In this document: positions 12,083 through 22,344 of the stretch, piece after piece | How the letters are laid out: every line of letters starts with the position of its first letter | Position numbering within the stretch: the stretch's first letter is position 1 | Assembly (NCBI GenBank): GCA_002007465.1 | Contig: LNAC01000037.1 | Span: 1,358,335 to 1,422,334 of the forward strand | Length of the DNA: 64,000 bases | Source: Ailurus styani | Taxonomy: Eukaryota > Chordata > Mammalia > Carnivora > Ailuridae | Direction of reading: 5' to 3' | Notes under the pieces: model-generated | The model's input: the letters and a program-made list of their open reading frames with translations, nothing else | Database searches by the model: none | What the model was told of the DNA's origin: nothing | Translations under genes and position numbers: made by a program

Positions 12083-12298
12083 GGCGTGTCTGGGTGGACC
12101 CACTGGTTAAGCATCTGACTTTTGGTTTCAGCTCAGGTCATGATCTCAGGGTTGTGGGACTGAGCCCTGCATCAGGCTCCATGCTGTGTGGAGTCTGCTC
12201 ATCCCTTTCTCTCTCCCACTGCCTCTTCCCACACTCATTGTGCTTGCTCTCTCTTTCTTTCTCTCAAAAATAAATAAGTAAAATCTCTTAAAAAAGGA
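12083..12298 (+). mobile_element. CAN-SINE with 14-bp TSD
   Basis: Head 'GGCGTGTCTGGGTGG' (diverged), 'GCTCAGGTCATGATCTCAGG', 'CATCAGGCTCCATGCTG', C/T-rich stretch and an A-rich tail. The TSD is GAAAATGCCATGGA (12069-12082) and GAAAATGTCATGGA (12299-12312), one mismatch. Confidence 0.95.
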
Positions 12299-12312
12299 GA
12301 AAATGTCATGGA

Positions 12313-13130
12313 GTAAAAAATATTTTTTTCAATTTCTTTTCCTGGCTTGCTAGTGATATTATTTTTTGCATATTATTTTAAGTGCACTGCTCCTTATTTT
12401 CAAAGTAAATAGGAAATAGGTTTATGAAACCTGATTTTCCTGCTCAAGTTGGAAGACTAACATGGTAGGATCAAGGTTCCAAATCAATAATTCAATAATA
12501 CACTCTAAGTAACTTGGAACAATAAAATACAGTAGAAATGTCAGCATGGAAAAAATTCATGTAAAGATGATTTCAAGTGAACTTTGAAAGGAATGAAAAA
12601 GCAGAGAAGCAATGTTCTATGCCACTCATTCATTCATGAATTTATTCAACAAATAAGTAACTAGAAGAGCCAGGTATTGTGTAGATCTTGAGGATACAGG
12701 GTCATACAAGCTAGACAGGCTTCCTGTCTATATTGAGCTTGCAGCCTAATAGCCAAATAATTACACCACCAAAGCCATTGATTTGAAGGTGCCCCAATAG
12801 GATAAGGTCAGAGCCAGTAATCAGATGACAGGAGTATCCAATGATGTCAGATGCCCACTTCAAAACGTTCCAGTAAGGAAACATGCTATTTAGCAAGTAG
12901 CAGACTGAAGATTCAAACTTGGATTTGAATCCAAGTCTTCTCGATGCTCCAAGTCTGTGCTCAGCCAAAGATTTGTGTAGTATAATTTAGGAGGGTAGTA
13001 TATAAGATATGTAGAAAGAGACTATATTGACAAAACAATATCACTTTATATTTCAGGTTTGTATATATGTATCTCTAGTCTAAAAGTAGTAAGTAGAATG
13101 TGTCTTAGCTCTTTAGTGATACTGCTTGGT
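12313..13130. repeat. Unique sequence with a probable L2 remnant (about 12625-12765, minus)
   Basis: 'ATTCATTCATGAATTTATTC', 'AACAAATAAGTAACTAG', 'AGCCAGGTATTGTGTAG' and 'ATTGAGCTTGCAGCCTAATA' follow the reverse-complement L2 3' end ('...caacaaatatttattgag...gtgccaggcactg...catggagcttacattctag'). The rest of the interval is unassigned. Confidence 0.5.
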
Positions 13131-13145
13131 TAAAATTTCTGTCTT

Positions 13146-13329
13146 AAACAAACTGAGGGTTACTGGGGGGTGGGAGGGTAGGGATAGGGTGGATGGGTTA
13201 TGGACATTGGGGAGGGTTTGTGCTTTGGTGAATGCTGTGAAAGATGTAAGCCTGATGATTCACAGACCTGTACCCCTTGGGCAAATAATAAAAATAAAAT
13301 TAAAAAAAAATAAATAAAAAAAAATAAAA
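13146..13329 (+). mobile_element. 5'-truncated carnivore LINE-1 3' end with perfect 15-bp TSD
   Basis: Contains only the last ~140 bp of 3' UTR: 'AAACAAACTGAGGGTTACTG', a G-rich tract, 'GGGTTATGGACATTGGGGAG', 'GATTCACAGACCTGTACCCC' and an A-rich tail with AATAAAA units. TAAAATTTCTGTCTT flanks it exactly at 13131-13145 and 13330-13344. The G-rich tract (about 13165-13189) fits a G-quadruplex pattern, typical of LINE-1 3' UTRs. It matches, in inverse orientation, the element at 30603. Confidence 0.95.
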
Positions 13330-13344
13330 TAAAATTTCTGTCTT

Positions 13345-13909
13345 TACTATTAGCTCCTCTGACGATTTCCCTATAGTACATTGAAAAGTCAAGTTCTTTG
13401 GCAAAAATTATAAATAACATGTATTTATGTCTGCAAATATATTCATTTTATCTTCATGATTAAATGTTAGTTATGGAAGCAGAAATGGGTTTTTAAAAGC
13501 TGGATGGCTGTTTGGATATGTAAAGCAAGTTAAACCTGACAATAAGGTATGTGCTTTAAATTTCCTTGGTTTGCAGCACTGTTTATTCTGGGGACAATAC
13601 TATGCTTAAGTCAAGCTTTCTTGCTCTTCCCCATAAACTGTTACATGGTAGATTGATGTCTGCCAACCTTGAAGGAAATATCTGAAAACAGCACATTTAT
13701 TTTTTGATCTGATGCTTACCAGTCCAGCCTCCAAGCTCCTCATTAGAGTATGTGTGGGAAAAGCTTTTAATGTCTGGGGAACATTATAATGTGGGTCACC
13801 AAAATTTAGGTATTTATAGACCATCATAATTTAAGTGCCATTTTGCAAAGTGTAAGCTGTTGTTTTCCTAATTCAGGGTTTCAACATCTTCATTAGCTTA
13901 TTTTAATTT
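13345..13909. other. Unassigned non-genic sequence
   Basis: AT-rich. A 73-codon minus-strand open frame has no recognisable feature. I see no repeat. Confidence 0.5.
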
Positions 13910-13916
13910 TATCCTA

Positions 13917-14111
13917 GGGACACCTGGGTGGCTCAGTTGGTTAAGCGACTGCCTTTGGCTCCAGTCATGATCCCAGAGTCCCACATTGGATCGAGACCCA
14001 CATTGGGTTCCCAGCTCCATGGGGAGTCTGCTTCTCCCTCTGACCTTCTCCCCTCTCATGCTCTCTCACTCTCTCTCTTTCAAATAAATAAATAAAATCT
14101 TAAAAAAAAAG
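13917..14111 (+). mobile_element. CAN-SINE with 7-bp TSD
   Basis: Head 'GGGACACCTGGGTGGCTCAG', 'TTGGTTAAGCGACTGCCTTT', C/T-rich middle, TCAAATAAATAAATAAAATCTT and poly(A). TATCCTA flanks at 13910-13916 and 14112-14118. Confidence 0.96.
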
Positions 14112-14238
14112 TATCCTAAACCAATGGTTCACCAGATGACAAAAAATACACTTTTACTGAGTTTGACACATTTTATATTTTAGTTGATGGTGTTGATTAA
14201 TCTTGATGTTTCACTCTTGGCTAAGCAGAAAGGCATGT

Positions 14239-14311
14239 CCGTCCTTCCTTCCTTCCTTCCTTCCTTCCTTCCTTCCTTCCTCCCTCCCTTCCTCTTTCTT
14301 TCTCTCTCTCT
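14239..14311. repeat. (TTCC)n / (TCTT)n microsatellite
   Basis: About ten TTCC units, then TCCC and TTTC variants, then (TC)n. It produces 83-84-codon Leu/Pro/Ser-rich open frames that are not genes. Probably length-polymorphic. Confidence 0.97.
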
Positions 14312-14495
14312 CTTTTTTAAAGATTTTATCTATTTACTTGAAAGAGAGCAAGCTAAAGAGAACAGGTGGGGGAGGGGCAGTTGGAGAGGGGGAAGCAGAC
14401 TCCATGCTGAGCAGGGAGCCCAATGCAGGGCTTGATCCCAGGACCCCAGGATCCTGAAGGCAGACACTTAACTGACTGAGCCACCCAGGTGCCCA
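14239..14495 (-). mobile_element. CAN-SINE whose tail became a (TTCC)n microsatellite
   Basis: Minus-orientation SINE body from about 14312 (TTTTTTAAAGATTTTATC... to the head 'GACTGAGCCACCCAGGTGCC'). The direct repeat AAAGGCATGT at 14229-14238 and 14496-14505 brackets both the body and the (TTCC)n/(TTTC)n array at 14239-14311. The array therefore lies inside the inserted element, where its A-rich tail should be, and probably grew from that tail. Confidence 0.93.
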
Positions 14496-14505
14496 AAAGG
14501 CATGT

Positions 14506-14805
14506 TTTCCATGTATATATTTGTTACCTTTATTTGCTGTGTGGCTGTATGAGATAGCTCCTCAGTTAAAGAGACACTTAGATAAGAAGGATCCCTTGAA
14601 AGCTCAGACAAGTTCTTGAACAAAATAAAGGTTTAATAGTTATTTGAGGCATTAGATAATTTTGGGGTGGGGTTTCTGGACATTACTCAGGGAGGAATGA
14701 CTTTCCTGCTATATTCTCTAGACCCCGCTCTCTTCTTTGATGCCTCTCCAGGTGCTTCCACCTACTTCCAGCCAGGGTCTCCACCAAACCAAACATTCCT
14801 ATTGA
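14506..14805. other. Unassigned non-genic sequence
   Basis: No recognisable repeat or exon. A 123-codon plus frame starts here and runs through repeat sequence and the (TG)n array, so it is not credible. Confidence 0.5.
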
Positions 14806-15065
14806 TTCATTTATTTATTGGTTTATTCAACCAATGCCTGTGGACAGTCTACTACATTCTAGCTCTTGTGTTACACTGGGGCTACATAAGAACTCCAAAA
14901 ATCCATGTCTCTTATTGCAGCCTAGAAAATCACAATACTTACGTGTGTGTGTGTGTGTGTGTGTGTGTGATGCATTGCGGCTCACAGATATATTTGCTTG
15001 CATTATGTCATCTGATTTACAACAGCTCTGTGAGGTAGAGAAGACAGATATTGTTTGCAATTTGT
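14806..15065 (-). repeat. L2/MIR-type ancient remnants with a (TG)n array
   Basis: 'TTGATTCATTTATTTATTGG...CAACCAATGCC' and 'ATTCTAGCTCTTGTGTTACA' resemble a reverse-complement L2 3' end. After (TG)n at 14943-14969, 'TTATGTCATCTGATTTACAA' and 'CTCTGTGAGGTAGAGAAGAC' resemble MIR in minus orientation. Both are strongly diverged. Confidence 0.55.
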
Positions 15066-15107
15066 AAATTAAATAGCTGATTTTTTTTGTGGTTTTTTAA
15101 ATTTCTT

Positions 15108-15293
15108 AAAAAAGATTTTATTTATTTGACAGAGAGAGACACAGCAAGAGAGAGAACACAAGCAGGGGGAGTGAGAGAGGGAGAAGCAAACTTCCTGCCG
15201 AGCAGGGAGCCTGATGTGGGGCTCGATCCCAAAACCGTGGGATCATGACCTGAGCCAAAGGCAGATGCTCAACAACTGAGCCACCCAGGTGCC
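15108..15293 (-). mobile_element. CAN-SINE (left of a tandem pair)
   Basis: AAAAAAGATTTTATTTATTT tail junction, 'GACAGAGAGAGACACAGC', 'CGAGCAGGGAGCCTGATGTG', 'GTGGGATCATGACCTGAGCC', head 'AACTGAGCCACCCAGGTGCCC'-like. It abuts the simple repeat of the next SINE, which suggests insertion into that element's tail. Confidence 0.93.
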
Positions 15294-15453
15294 CAGGGTT
15301 TGTTTGTTTGTTTGATTTATGTATGTATGTATGTATGTATGTATGTATTTATTTNAGGTGCCCAGGGTTTGTTTGTTTGTTTGATTTATGTATGTATGTA
15401 TGTATGTATGTATGTATGTATGTATGTATGTATGTATTTATTCATTCATTCAT

Positions 15454-15500
<47 letters not shown>

Positions 15501-15503
15501 TTT
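15294..15503. repeat. (TTTG)n-(GTAT)n-(TTTA)n compound repeat with assembly gap
   Basis: Compound tetranucleotide array containing the window's only ambiguous base (N at 15355). The sequence starting 'AGGTGCCCAGGGTTTG' at 15287 recurs identically at 15356, so the array has probably been duplicated across a closed gap. The tail part belongs to the SINE at 15504. Tyr/Cys/Met/Val repeat frames here (65-90 codons) are artefacts. Confidence 0.9.
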
Positions 15504-15667
15504 GACACAGAGAGAGAGAGCACAAGCAGGGGGTGCAGCAGAGGGAGAGGGAGAAAACAGGCTCTCCCTTGAGCTGCCAGCCCAATGTGGGGCTCAATCT
15601 CATGACCCTGGGACCATGACTGGAGCCGAAGGCAGATGCTTAACAAACTGAGCCACCCAGGTGCCCC
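15504..15667 (-). mobile_element. CAN-SINE (right of a tandem pair) with expanded tail
   Basis: Body 'GACACAGAGAGAGAGAGCAC', 'GGGGGTGCAGCAGAGGGAG', 'CCAATGTGGGGCTCAATCTC', head 'ACTGAGCCACCCAGGTGCCCC' (split across the border). The tail is the (TTTA)n/(GTAT)n array immediately to the left. Confidence 0.93.
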
Positions 15668-15932
15668 ACTGATTACATGTTTTTGAGTAGAATTGTGTCT
15701 ATACTAGAACCAGGAGCTGAAATTTTGTCTATTTTGTATCTGCAAATGTTGATCTAGAGAATTGCAGTCTCAGTGGGGGTGGTGGGGAGGGAAGGATGTT
15801 TGGTTGAGGAGATGGGGAGATGAAGAAATAGAGACAAGGATTACTTAGAGACCTCTTTTGAGAAATGAGGGAATAGTGTGACAACTGAAGGCAGACATGA
15901 GGTCAGGGAAGGTTTTTCTTAAGAGTTTTTTT

Positions 15933-16051
15933 GTTTTTGTTTTTTTTAAGATTTTATTTTTAAGAAATTGCCACACCCAATGTGGGGCTCAGATTCACAA
16001 CCCTGAGATCAAGGGTCACATGGCCTACTAACTGAGCCAGCCAGGCAGCCC
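15933..16051 (-). mobile_element. Older CAN-SINE variant with TSD
   Basis: 'AAGATTTTATTTTTAAG', 'CACACCCAATGTGGGGCTC', 'CACAACCCTGAGATCAAGGG' and 'ACTAACTGAGCCAGCCAGGC'. It lacks the long purine-rich middle, as in the shorter older carnivore tRNA-SINE type. TCTTAAGAGTTTTTTT before (15917-15932) and TCTTAAAAGTTTTTTG after (16052-16067) form an imperfect TSD. Confidence 0.88.
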
Positions 16052-16067
16052 TCTTAAAAGTTTTTTG

Positions 16068-18436
16068 AAGCACGTTCATACACTGATAAGAATGAGCCAG
16101 TAATAAGGAGAATATTGATGATGCAGGATAGAGAGAGGCAGGGGATAATTGCCAGAAAAAACTCTCTGAAGAAGGTAGAAGAGGATGAGCTCTGGGATAA
16201 AAAGTAGTCTGAAAAGAGAAGAGGAAGAGTTAATTCAGTTTAACAGGAGGGAACAAAGAGTAAGGACATGGTGAGGTAGGTTGGCAGATTTGGTGATGGA
16301 AATGAGATGATTTTCTTCTAATTGACATCATTTTCCCAGCGAAATAAGAGACTAGCTAGCTAGCTAAGAACGAAGAGCAGGTAAATATTGTTTGAGGTAT
16401 AAGAAAAAGGAAAGGTAAGGAAAGGTCCTTATATATTCCATTTTATATTTTTAATGTAGTAACTTTCCCCCCTTCAATTTCCTCTATAAAGATAGAAAAC
16501 AGTTACCTCTAGAAATTTACATAATTGTAAAAGTCGTCACCATTATCATTATTATTTATTTACTCCATAGCCATCCATAGAAAGTTTTACTTTAATGTGA
16601 GATCACATAGACTACTTGAACATTCTGCCTTATGGGACAAATTTACATTGTGCCACATACAAAACAATGCTTACTATGTTAAACTTTTTATTGCTCATAA
16701 TGAAGGTTTTCTAGCTTTAAGGTTCAAAATAATTGCTGAATTATTGGTGGTTGGTTGTTATTGAATGCTGCAATGTCTTATAAAGTTGAGTTATCACTTA
16801 TAAATTTTCAGCAACATTTTTATATTTCTAAAGACTACATTAGGAATGGATATTGTGTGGGTCAATTCTCCATGGTGTTTCTATAGGTCTTGTGACAGCT
16901 TTCATTCCATACTCTATCTTCAAGGGCATTTTCTGTGCACATGGCTCAAGACATTAAAGAAAGAGATCTTTCTGGATTAGAGAGTGGATCTGCTTCCTGA
17001 CTAAATTGATAAAACTAATAGCTCTCTCTGGAAAATTTGGGCAGATATATTTAGCAACTCCTTATAAGACTGGGGTTTCCCTAAGCTCAGAATTCCCCAG
17101 CTGTGAAATATACCCATTAGGATGCAGTACCCACTTAGACCCACTTGCTTTATTCCCATTGGACTTGGGGCACAAGGGGAACCAACATGAGTTGGTTGCC
17201 TGCTGTGCTGTGAGTCATAAAGTCATTTGTCTCTGACCCAGGAATCTCATGTCTTCGAAGAGCATTTATCACTGTGGCCAGCTAACTTGTTAACTTACAA
17301 GTAAACATCACAGTCTTTTCAGTTTCTGACATTTCAAAAGATGACATTAATGCTGTCATTTAATAGCATTTAAAAATGCAAAGTGATTTTTCTTTTTCCT
17401 TAGTGTTGCATTTGCCCCTAATCTTTTCTTTCCATTTTATTATTTTAAAATTTCAGGATTGAATTTAAACACATAGTTATCTCAACCAACATGTAAGACA
17501 CGTAATGTGTTTTAAAGTCTTTCAGTAATGTTTAAATGTTTGACTTTTAAAAATGACAACTTTCCCTCCATTTTTTTTAAACAACAGTTATTCTAAGAAG
17601 AGTTTTCTTCTGGGTGGAAATAATAATTGTTTCTGAGTCACAGCAAGCAAAAGATTGAATTTTGAGCTCTGAAGATCACATTCCAGTTAAACAATTTCCC
17701 AAGGAACAGAAAGCCCAAGTACTTCCCTAAATATCAAGCAAATGACAGCAATAATTGGTAGGGGACTGCTTTGAACTGATGGTGGAGAGCAGCTCACTGT
17801 GGTTTACCAAATTTAGACTTGGTAAAATGAAACCTAGTAGGTACAGGCAGAGGAGACACCAGGGTCAGTCAATGGGGCAGGCCAAGGAGAGCCCAGCTGG
17901 CTTCTTTCAAAGACTACAACCAAAGAGAGGGTCTTGAAAGTCATCAAAGAGTGAGAGACACGAGCAACATAAAATACTCTGGAGATGGCAAGGGAAAATT
18001 GCATCCTGTGCTTTTAGGACGGCAGGATGTGGGTTGACAGAATCAAGCATGGAACTTTCCTACTCAAAATGAGTCAGGGGATAAGACTGGTGATCAAAGG
18101 CAGGAAGTAAATAAAGGTCCCAATGCAGCTGGGATCCATGATGCATACTGCACAGTGAAACCCAACTGAACTGTTTCCCAACTAGTAAGGAAACATCATG
18201 AAATACATGAAAGGTTGCCTAATTCTGGAAAATGTGTTGGGTCTTAGTTAGGTCTCCTGAATTGTCCAGGTTAAAACTTCATTAAGTATAATTATTAATT
18301 AATTATTTAAACATGCAAACATTTATTTGTTATAAGGAACTTAATGTAAATCTAAGGAGTTAAAATTATAGACCATAATAATACTCTTTTTTATTAAACT
18401 GACTTCTAAATAAAGGTATTAGGAATGGATTCCATT
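16068..18436. other. Non-genic block, no recognisable elements
   Basis: About 2.4 kb of AT-rich DNA with no clear repeat, apart from a short (AGCT)n-type stretch near 16352. Open frames are at most 76 codons. Parts of 16080-16320 and 17750-18050 are purine-rich and could be old unnamed repeats. Confidence 0.45.
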
Positions 18437-18557
18437 TATTTTTTAACTTTTATTTATCTACTTTTTAAAGTAAACTCTATGCCCATTGTGGGGCTCAAGC
18501 TCATGACCCGAGATCAACAGTCACATGCTCTACCCACTGTGCCTGCAGGCACCCCTG
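18437..18557 (-). mobile_element. Older, diverged CAN-SINE variant
   Basis: 'TTTTATTTATCTACTTTTTA', 'ATGCCCATTGTGGGGCTCAA', 'GCTCATGACCCGAGATCAAC', 'AGTCACATGCTCTACCCACT' and 'GCACCCCT'. Same type as the element at 15933 but more diverged. Confidence 0.85.
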
Positions 18558-18994
18558 TTAAAATAACTCTTGTTGTGATGTGTACTAATTCAGTAATCAT
18601 TGTATTGAATTTCTCCCTAAATGCATTAAAGTAAAAAAAAATTCATGAAAATGATAATCTCTCATAAGTATTACTTTTTTGAGGGGCAATAAAATGTCAA
18701 ATACAGCTATTCTGTTTTACTATTTCTAGCTGTTTATTAGAAGCATGTGGCCTTTGAGATCTATTAGGATATTAGATGAGTACCTTTCTTGAGAAACAAG
18801 TCAGAATAGATCATTGGTAATAAGGTATTTTTCCTTAATGCCAATTTAAAGGAGTTAACAAAAGAACCTTGATTAAAATTTTAATTCTCATGTTTATAGA
18901 ATATTGGATACCCCACCAAAATAAATTGCCCCCAGAGAAAGGGCAATCAAATAAATAAATGGGTGAGTTTGAAGATGAGAAGTTGTATGAAGTT

Positions 18995-19160
18995 TGCTCC
19001 ATATGCCATTTATTTAATGAATGTTTAATGCAAGACAGGTGCTTATCTATCTGTCCTTATGGAGCTTACATTCTGGCAGGGGGAGACTGACAACCAACAA
19101 ATCAAATAATATGCCAGGTGGTGATAAGTGTCATGGAGGAAAATAGAACAGGGGAGAAGG
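18995..19160 (-). repeat. L2 (ancient LINE) 3' fragment
   Basis: 'GACAGGTGCTTATCTATC', 'ATGGAGCTTACATTCTGGCA', 'GAGACTGACAACCAACAAAT' and 'GGTGGTGATAAGTGTCATGG' follow the reverse-complement L2 3' region. Confidence 0.7.
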
Positions 19161-19234
19161 AATGAGGGATGCCGGGAGTGGGATGGGAATGTTGTCTGTC
19201 AGATATTTTGAAAGCACACATCTGATAGCAATGT

Positions 19235-19850
19235 TCCCTTGCTCAAGCCCTTCAAAGCCACCCCATTAACCTTCAGCACCAAGATCACACTTCTAAGCCT
19301 GATATACTCCACCCTGCATGGTTTGACCCTTGATGAACTCTCCATTCTCAACTCCTTCAATGCCTTCATGCACACTCTTCATTTTGGCCCTATTTAGTTA
19401 CACAAAATACCAGATTAGGGCATGCTATCTCATGCTTCTAGGCCTCTACTTGTTTATGCACCTTAAAATACCCAGTAAACTTCTTACCCTTTAAGACTCA
19501 GATCTAGTACTATAGCTTCTTAGAAGTGTTTTGGATCCATTTTTCTGCTATCACAGGTCAGTTTCAAGCCCTTTCTCTTTTCAGGGCCCTGTAAATGGCT
19601 CACCCCAGTGCAACCTGCTCATAATTCCACAACACTATACTCCATGCTTCTCTGTTTTAACAACCTTCACACCGTTATATACAGAAGTTAGGAATTAGGT
19701 GGGTGTAAATAAGTAATATCCTCATTTTGAATTGGTTTTCACCACATTATGTATTACTTGAGGATAAGGTTTGTGTATGTTTGCATTTATACTCTGTGCA
19801 TGATCACAGTCCCTGGCACATGGTATGCATTTCATAAATGTTTGTCTTGT
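19235..19850 (+). repeat. L2 (ancient LINE) 3' region, long fragment
   Basis: Sense-orientation blocks in order: 'AAGCCCTTCAAAGCCACCCC', 'CTTCAGCACCAAGATCACAC', 'CCACCCTGCATGGTTTGACC', 'TGCACACTCTTCATTTTGGC', 'CCCTTTAAGACTCAGATC', 'TACTTGAGGATAAGG', and the terminal 'CAGTCCCTGGCACATGGTAT' ... 'TTCATAAATGTTTGTC'. It abuts an L2 fragment of opposite orientation to its left. Confidence 0.8.
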
Positions 19851-20034
19851 CAGTAGATTTTATATGTCAACATTCCAATCAAGTTCTCGATATTGATTTA
19901 GTGGCAAAAATCCTTTATAATATTTTCTACACACTAGTATCAAGATATAGTAACATGAATATATCCACCCCAATTTCTTTCTCTTTTTACTTCTTGCTAT
20001 TATGGGTGCCATGTCATATTCTAAGGATATAATA

Positions 20035-20265
20035 ATATATAACATTCACTGAACTCATACTATGAGCCAAGCACTGTTCTGAACATTTTACATGTAACAA
20101 CTTATTCATTCTTCATGACAACCCTAGAGATGGGTTTTATCAATTTCCCCATCTTGCATGCCACAAAGTGCTTAAATAACTTGGATCTGTCATACAAGTA
20201 GGTTTCAAACACAGGTAGCCTGACTCCCATTCTTGTGTTTTTAACCACTACACCATGTTGTCTAA
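20035..20265 (-). repeat. MIR, near full length
   Basis: 'CATACTATGAGCCAAGCACT', 'TTACATGTAACAACTTATTC', 'TCATGACAACCCTAGAGATG', 'TTGGATCTGTCATACAAGTA' and 'TTTTTAACCACTACACCATG' follow the complete reverse-complement MIR order, down to the tRNA-related end. Confidence 0.9.
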
Positions 20266-20644
20266 TTTTTATTAAGCCTCAGAAAGTTAAATTATTTATT
20301 CCTTAAGAGAAAGAAAAACAGCTGAGAAATATTGGCAGAGAATTTGAACTACTGAAATTTTTAAGGGTTGTTTGGAATGGTGTGGAGGGTGCAAAGTACC
20401 TTAGGAATTATGCCAAAGCTTTGAACTTAAGCCTCTAGGTACAGTAAATTAGACACATGATATTCTTGTCATCTGCTGTCTTCAATAATAATTCATTTAA
20501 TCCAGTGAAGAATGGTAAGTGCTTTGGAATAAATACAAAATGCTGTGGTTTCCATGGGGTGCAGTAAGAAGATTTAAAACAAATAAGCAACTCTTTTTAG
20601 CCTGCAAATAGTTTCCCCACTGCATACTATATGTCCTGTTGGTA

Positions 20645-20790
20645 TAATAGCAACAAACATTCGAAGAGCATGCTCACATGCCCGATTTCATTTGATTCTT
20701 TCCACAATGCTGGAAGGTAAATAGTGCATATATGATTCATGTCTTACAGAGGCAAAGACTCGAAATGTAAAACAGCATGAATGAGACATG
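20645..20790 (-). repeat. Probable MIR remnant
   Basis: 'CATGCCCGATTTCATTTGAT', 'TTCCACAATGCTGGAAGGTA' and 'TCTTACAGAGGCAAAGACTC' follow the reverse-complement MIR core with heavy divergence. 'AACAAACATTCGAAGAGC' at the left fits the same end. A second, weaker MIR-like stretch may lie at 21215-21335. Confidence 0.6.
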
Positions 20791-21004
20791 TGAATTACAT
20801 CTCTTACTCCTTTTTCTTTCCTCCTCATCTTGTTTTTAAAAATTATCATATAAATAAGCTTAATTGCAATTGATACTATTTATCTAATATGAAGTGATAG
20901 CAAAACTGGGACAGTTCTTCATTAATGCTAGGAAAATGATTCATTGAGAAACTATCCCGGAAGTGATAAAAACGGGCATGTACAGGCCACATGTATGCAA
21001 TCTC

Positions 21005-21046
21005 TTAACTTCTAGGCTTTTTTTTTTTTTTTAACTTCTAGGCTTT
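21005..21046. repeat. Poly(T)-only insertion flanked by a 16-bp direct repeat
   Basis: TTAACTTCTAGGCTTT occurs at 21005-21020 and again at 21031-21046, separated only by ten T residues. The layout is that of a retrotransposition event with TSD and A/T tail but no element body. A small tandem duplication followed by T-run slippage is the alternative. Confidence 0.75.
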
Positions 21047-21598
21047 TAACTGCTGGTCTTACCTACCAGCATTCCAGCTGTTCTGGACCCATTTTTGGCA
21101 GCTCCAGCCTCCTACATTCCTCTTTAGGGAGAGCCTGGAAAAACCAGAATGGTGGTTCCTAGAAATCTGCATGAAGACCTTAATGATACTTTAGTGATAG
21201 TGACCCACAGTTCTCTAGAGGAAGCAAAATATTTCATATATTTTATTTCACATTGGATCATTCCCACAATTCTCTTAAGTATGTATAGTAGCTATAAATG
21301 TTCCATCCAGGTTATACATGAAGAATTGGTTAGAATAATGTGACTATTTTCTTTTTAAAAGTTTCTCCTTGGCCTCTCCATATGTTTTGTGAATTTAGGT
21401 TTGCTATGAAGCACAAGAAAACATTTCTCTTCTCAAACCTATCATTTATCACTTTTTTTCCATCAAATGAGCAGCACTATCATTTAGTGTTTGAGTAACA
21501 AACTTAGGAATTTCTTGATATTTCTCTTTTCCTTCTCTTGACACCAAATCCATTGGCAAGTCCTGATGACCTTTTTTCTAAATTATAATCCAAATCTG

Positions 21599-21841
21599 GG
21601 ACACCTGGGTGGCTCAGTTGGTTAAGTGTCCAACTCTTGATTTTGGCTCAGGTCATAATCTCAGTGAGAGATCATGTCAGTTGTGAGACAGAGTCCTGCA
21701 TTGAGCCCCCTATGGAGCCTTGTGTCAGGCTCCGTGCTCAGTTGGGAGTCTGCGTGAAAGTCTCTCTCTCCCTTTCCCTCTGCCCCTCTCCCCGCTTGTG
21801 CTCTCCCTCTCTCTCTAAAATAAATAAATCTTAAAAAAAAA
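21599..21841 (+). mobile_element. CAN-SINE with 20-bp TSD and internal expansion
   Basis: Head 'GGGACACCTGGGTGGCTCAG', 'GTCCAACTCTTGATTTTGGC'. The middle is longer than usual because of extra 'GTGAGAGATCATGTCAG' sequence. C/T-rich stretch and an A-rich tail follow. TAAATTATAATCCAAATCTG (21579-21598) recurs at 21842-21861 with one change. Confidence 0.96.
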
Positions 21842-21899
21842 TAAATTATAACCCAAATCTGTCAACTTCTTTATAGTACAGATATTTTTGTCATTTCAC

Positions 21900-21975
21900 T
21901 TAGGGCTAGCATTCTCAGGACCTAGAATAGTATCTGCTATGTCAGGGTGCTCAATACATATTTGTAAAGTCAGTA
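21900..21975 (+). repeat. L2/MIR-type 3' terminus
   Basis: 'GACCTAGAATAGTATCTGCT' followed by 'GGGTGCTCAATACATATTTG' matches the common 3' end ('...tagaacagtgcctggcacatagtaggtgctcaataaatatttg'). Confidence 0.6.
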
Positions 21976-22344
21976 TTTTTTTTCCTATACAAGCAGTGAT
22001 ATTCAAAATATTTAACAATATATATGGCAGGAGTTTGGACCATCAGCAGGAATACTGAAGTCCTGTAAGTTCTCTGCTATGCCACATCTTAACCCTTTAG
22101 TTACTGAATCATGAAGAAGTTTGGAGTTCCTGAGGGGGACTATAGGATGGCCAGGATAGGAAGGTGGGCATATTCAGAGGATGCAGGACAAGGGCAGTAT
22201 TTCAGTACTTTAACAACTGAACATTATATTATGACTTTATCTGTGTGTAACAGCAAATATCAGCTACCACTTGGTCTAAGCTGACATCATTGCTCCCAGG
22301 GTTTTTTAGTTTCCACTAACCACCTAATTTTTATAGTGATGCTT

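Noticed and set aside
14184..14457. 83-84-codon plus frames
   Set aside because: Run through the (TTCC)n array and an inverted SINE.
15300..15651. Tyr/Cys/Met/Val/Phe-rich frames of 65-90 codons
   Set aside because: Translate the (GTAT)n/(TTTA)n repeat and a SINE; one crosses the N.
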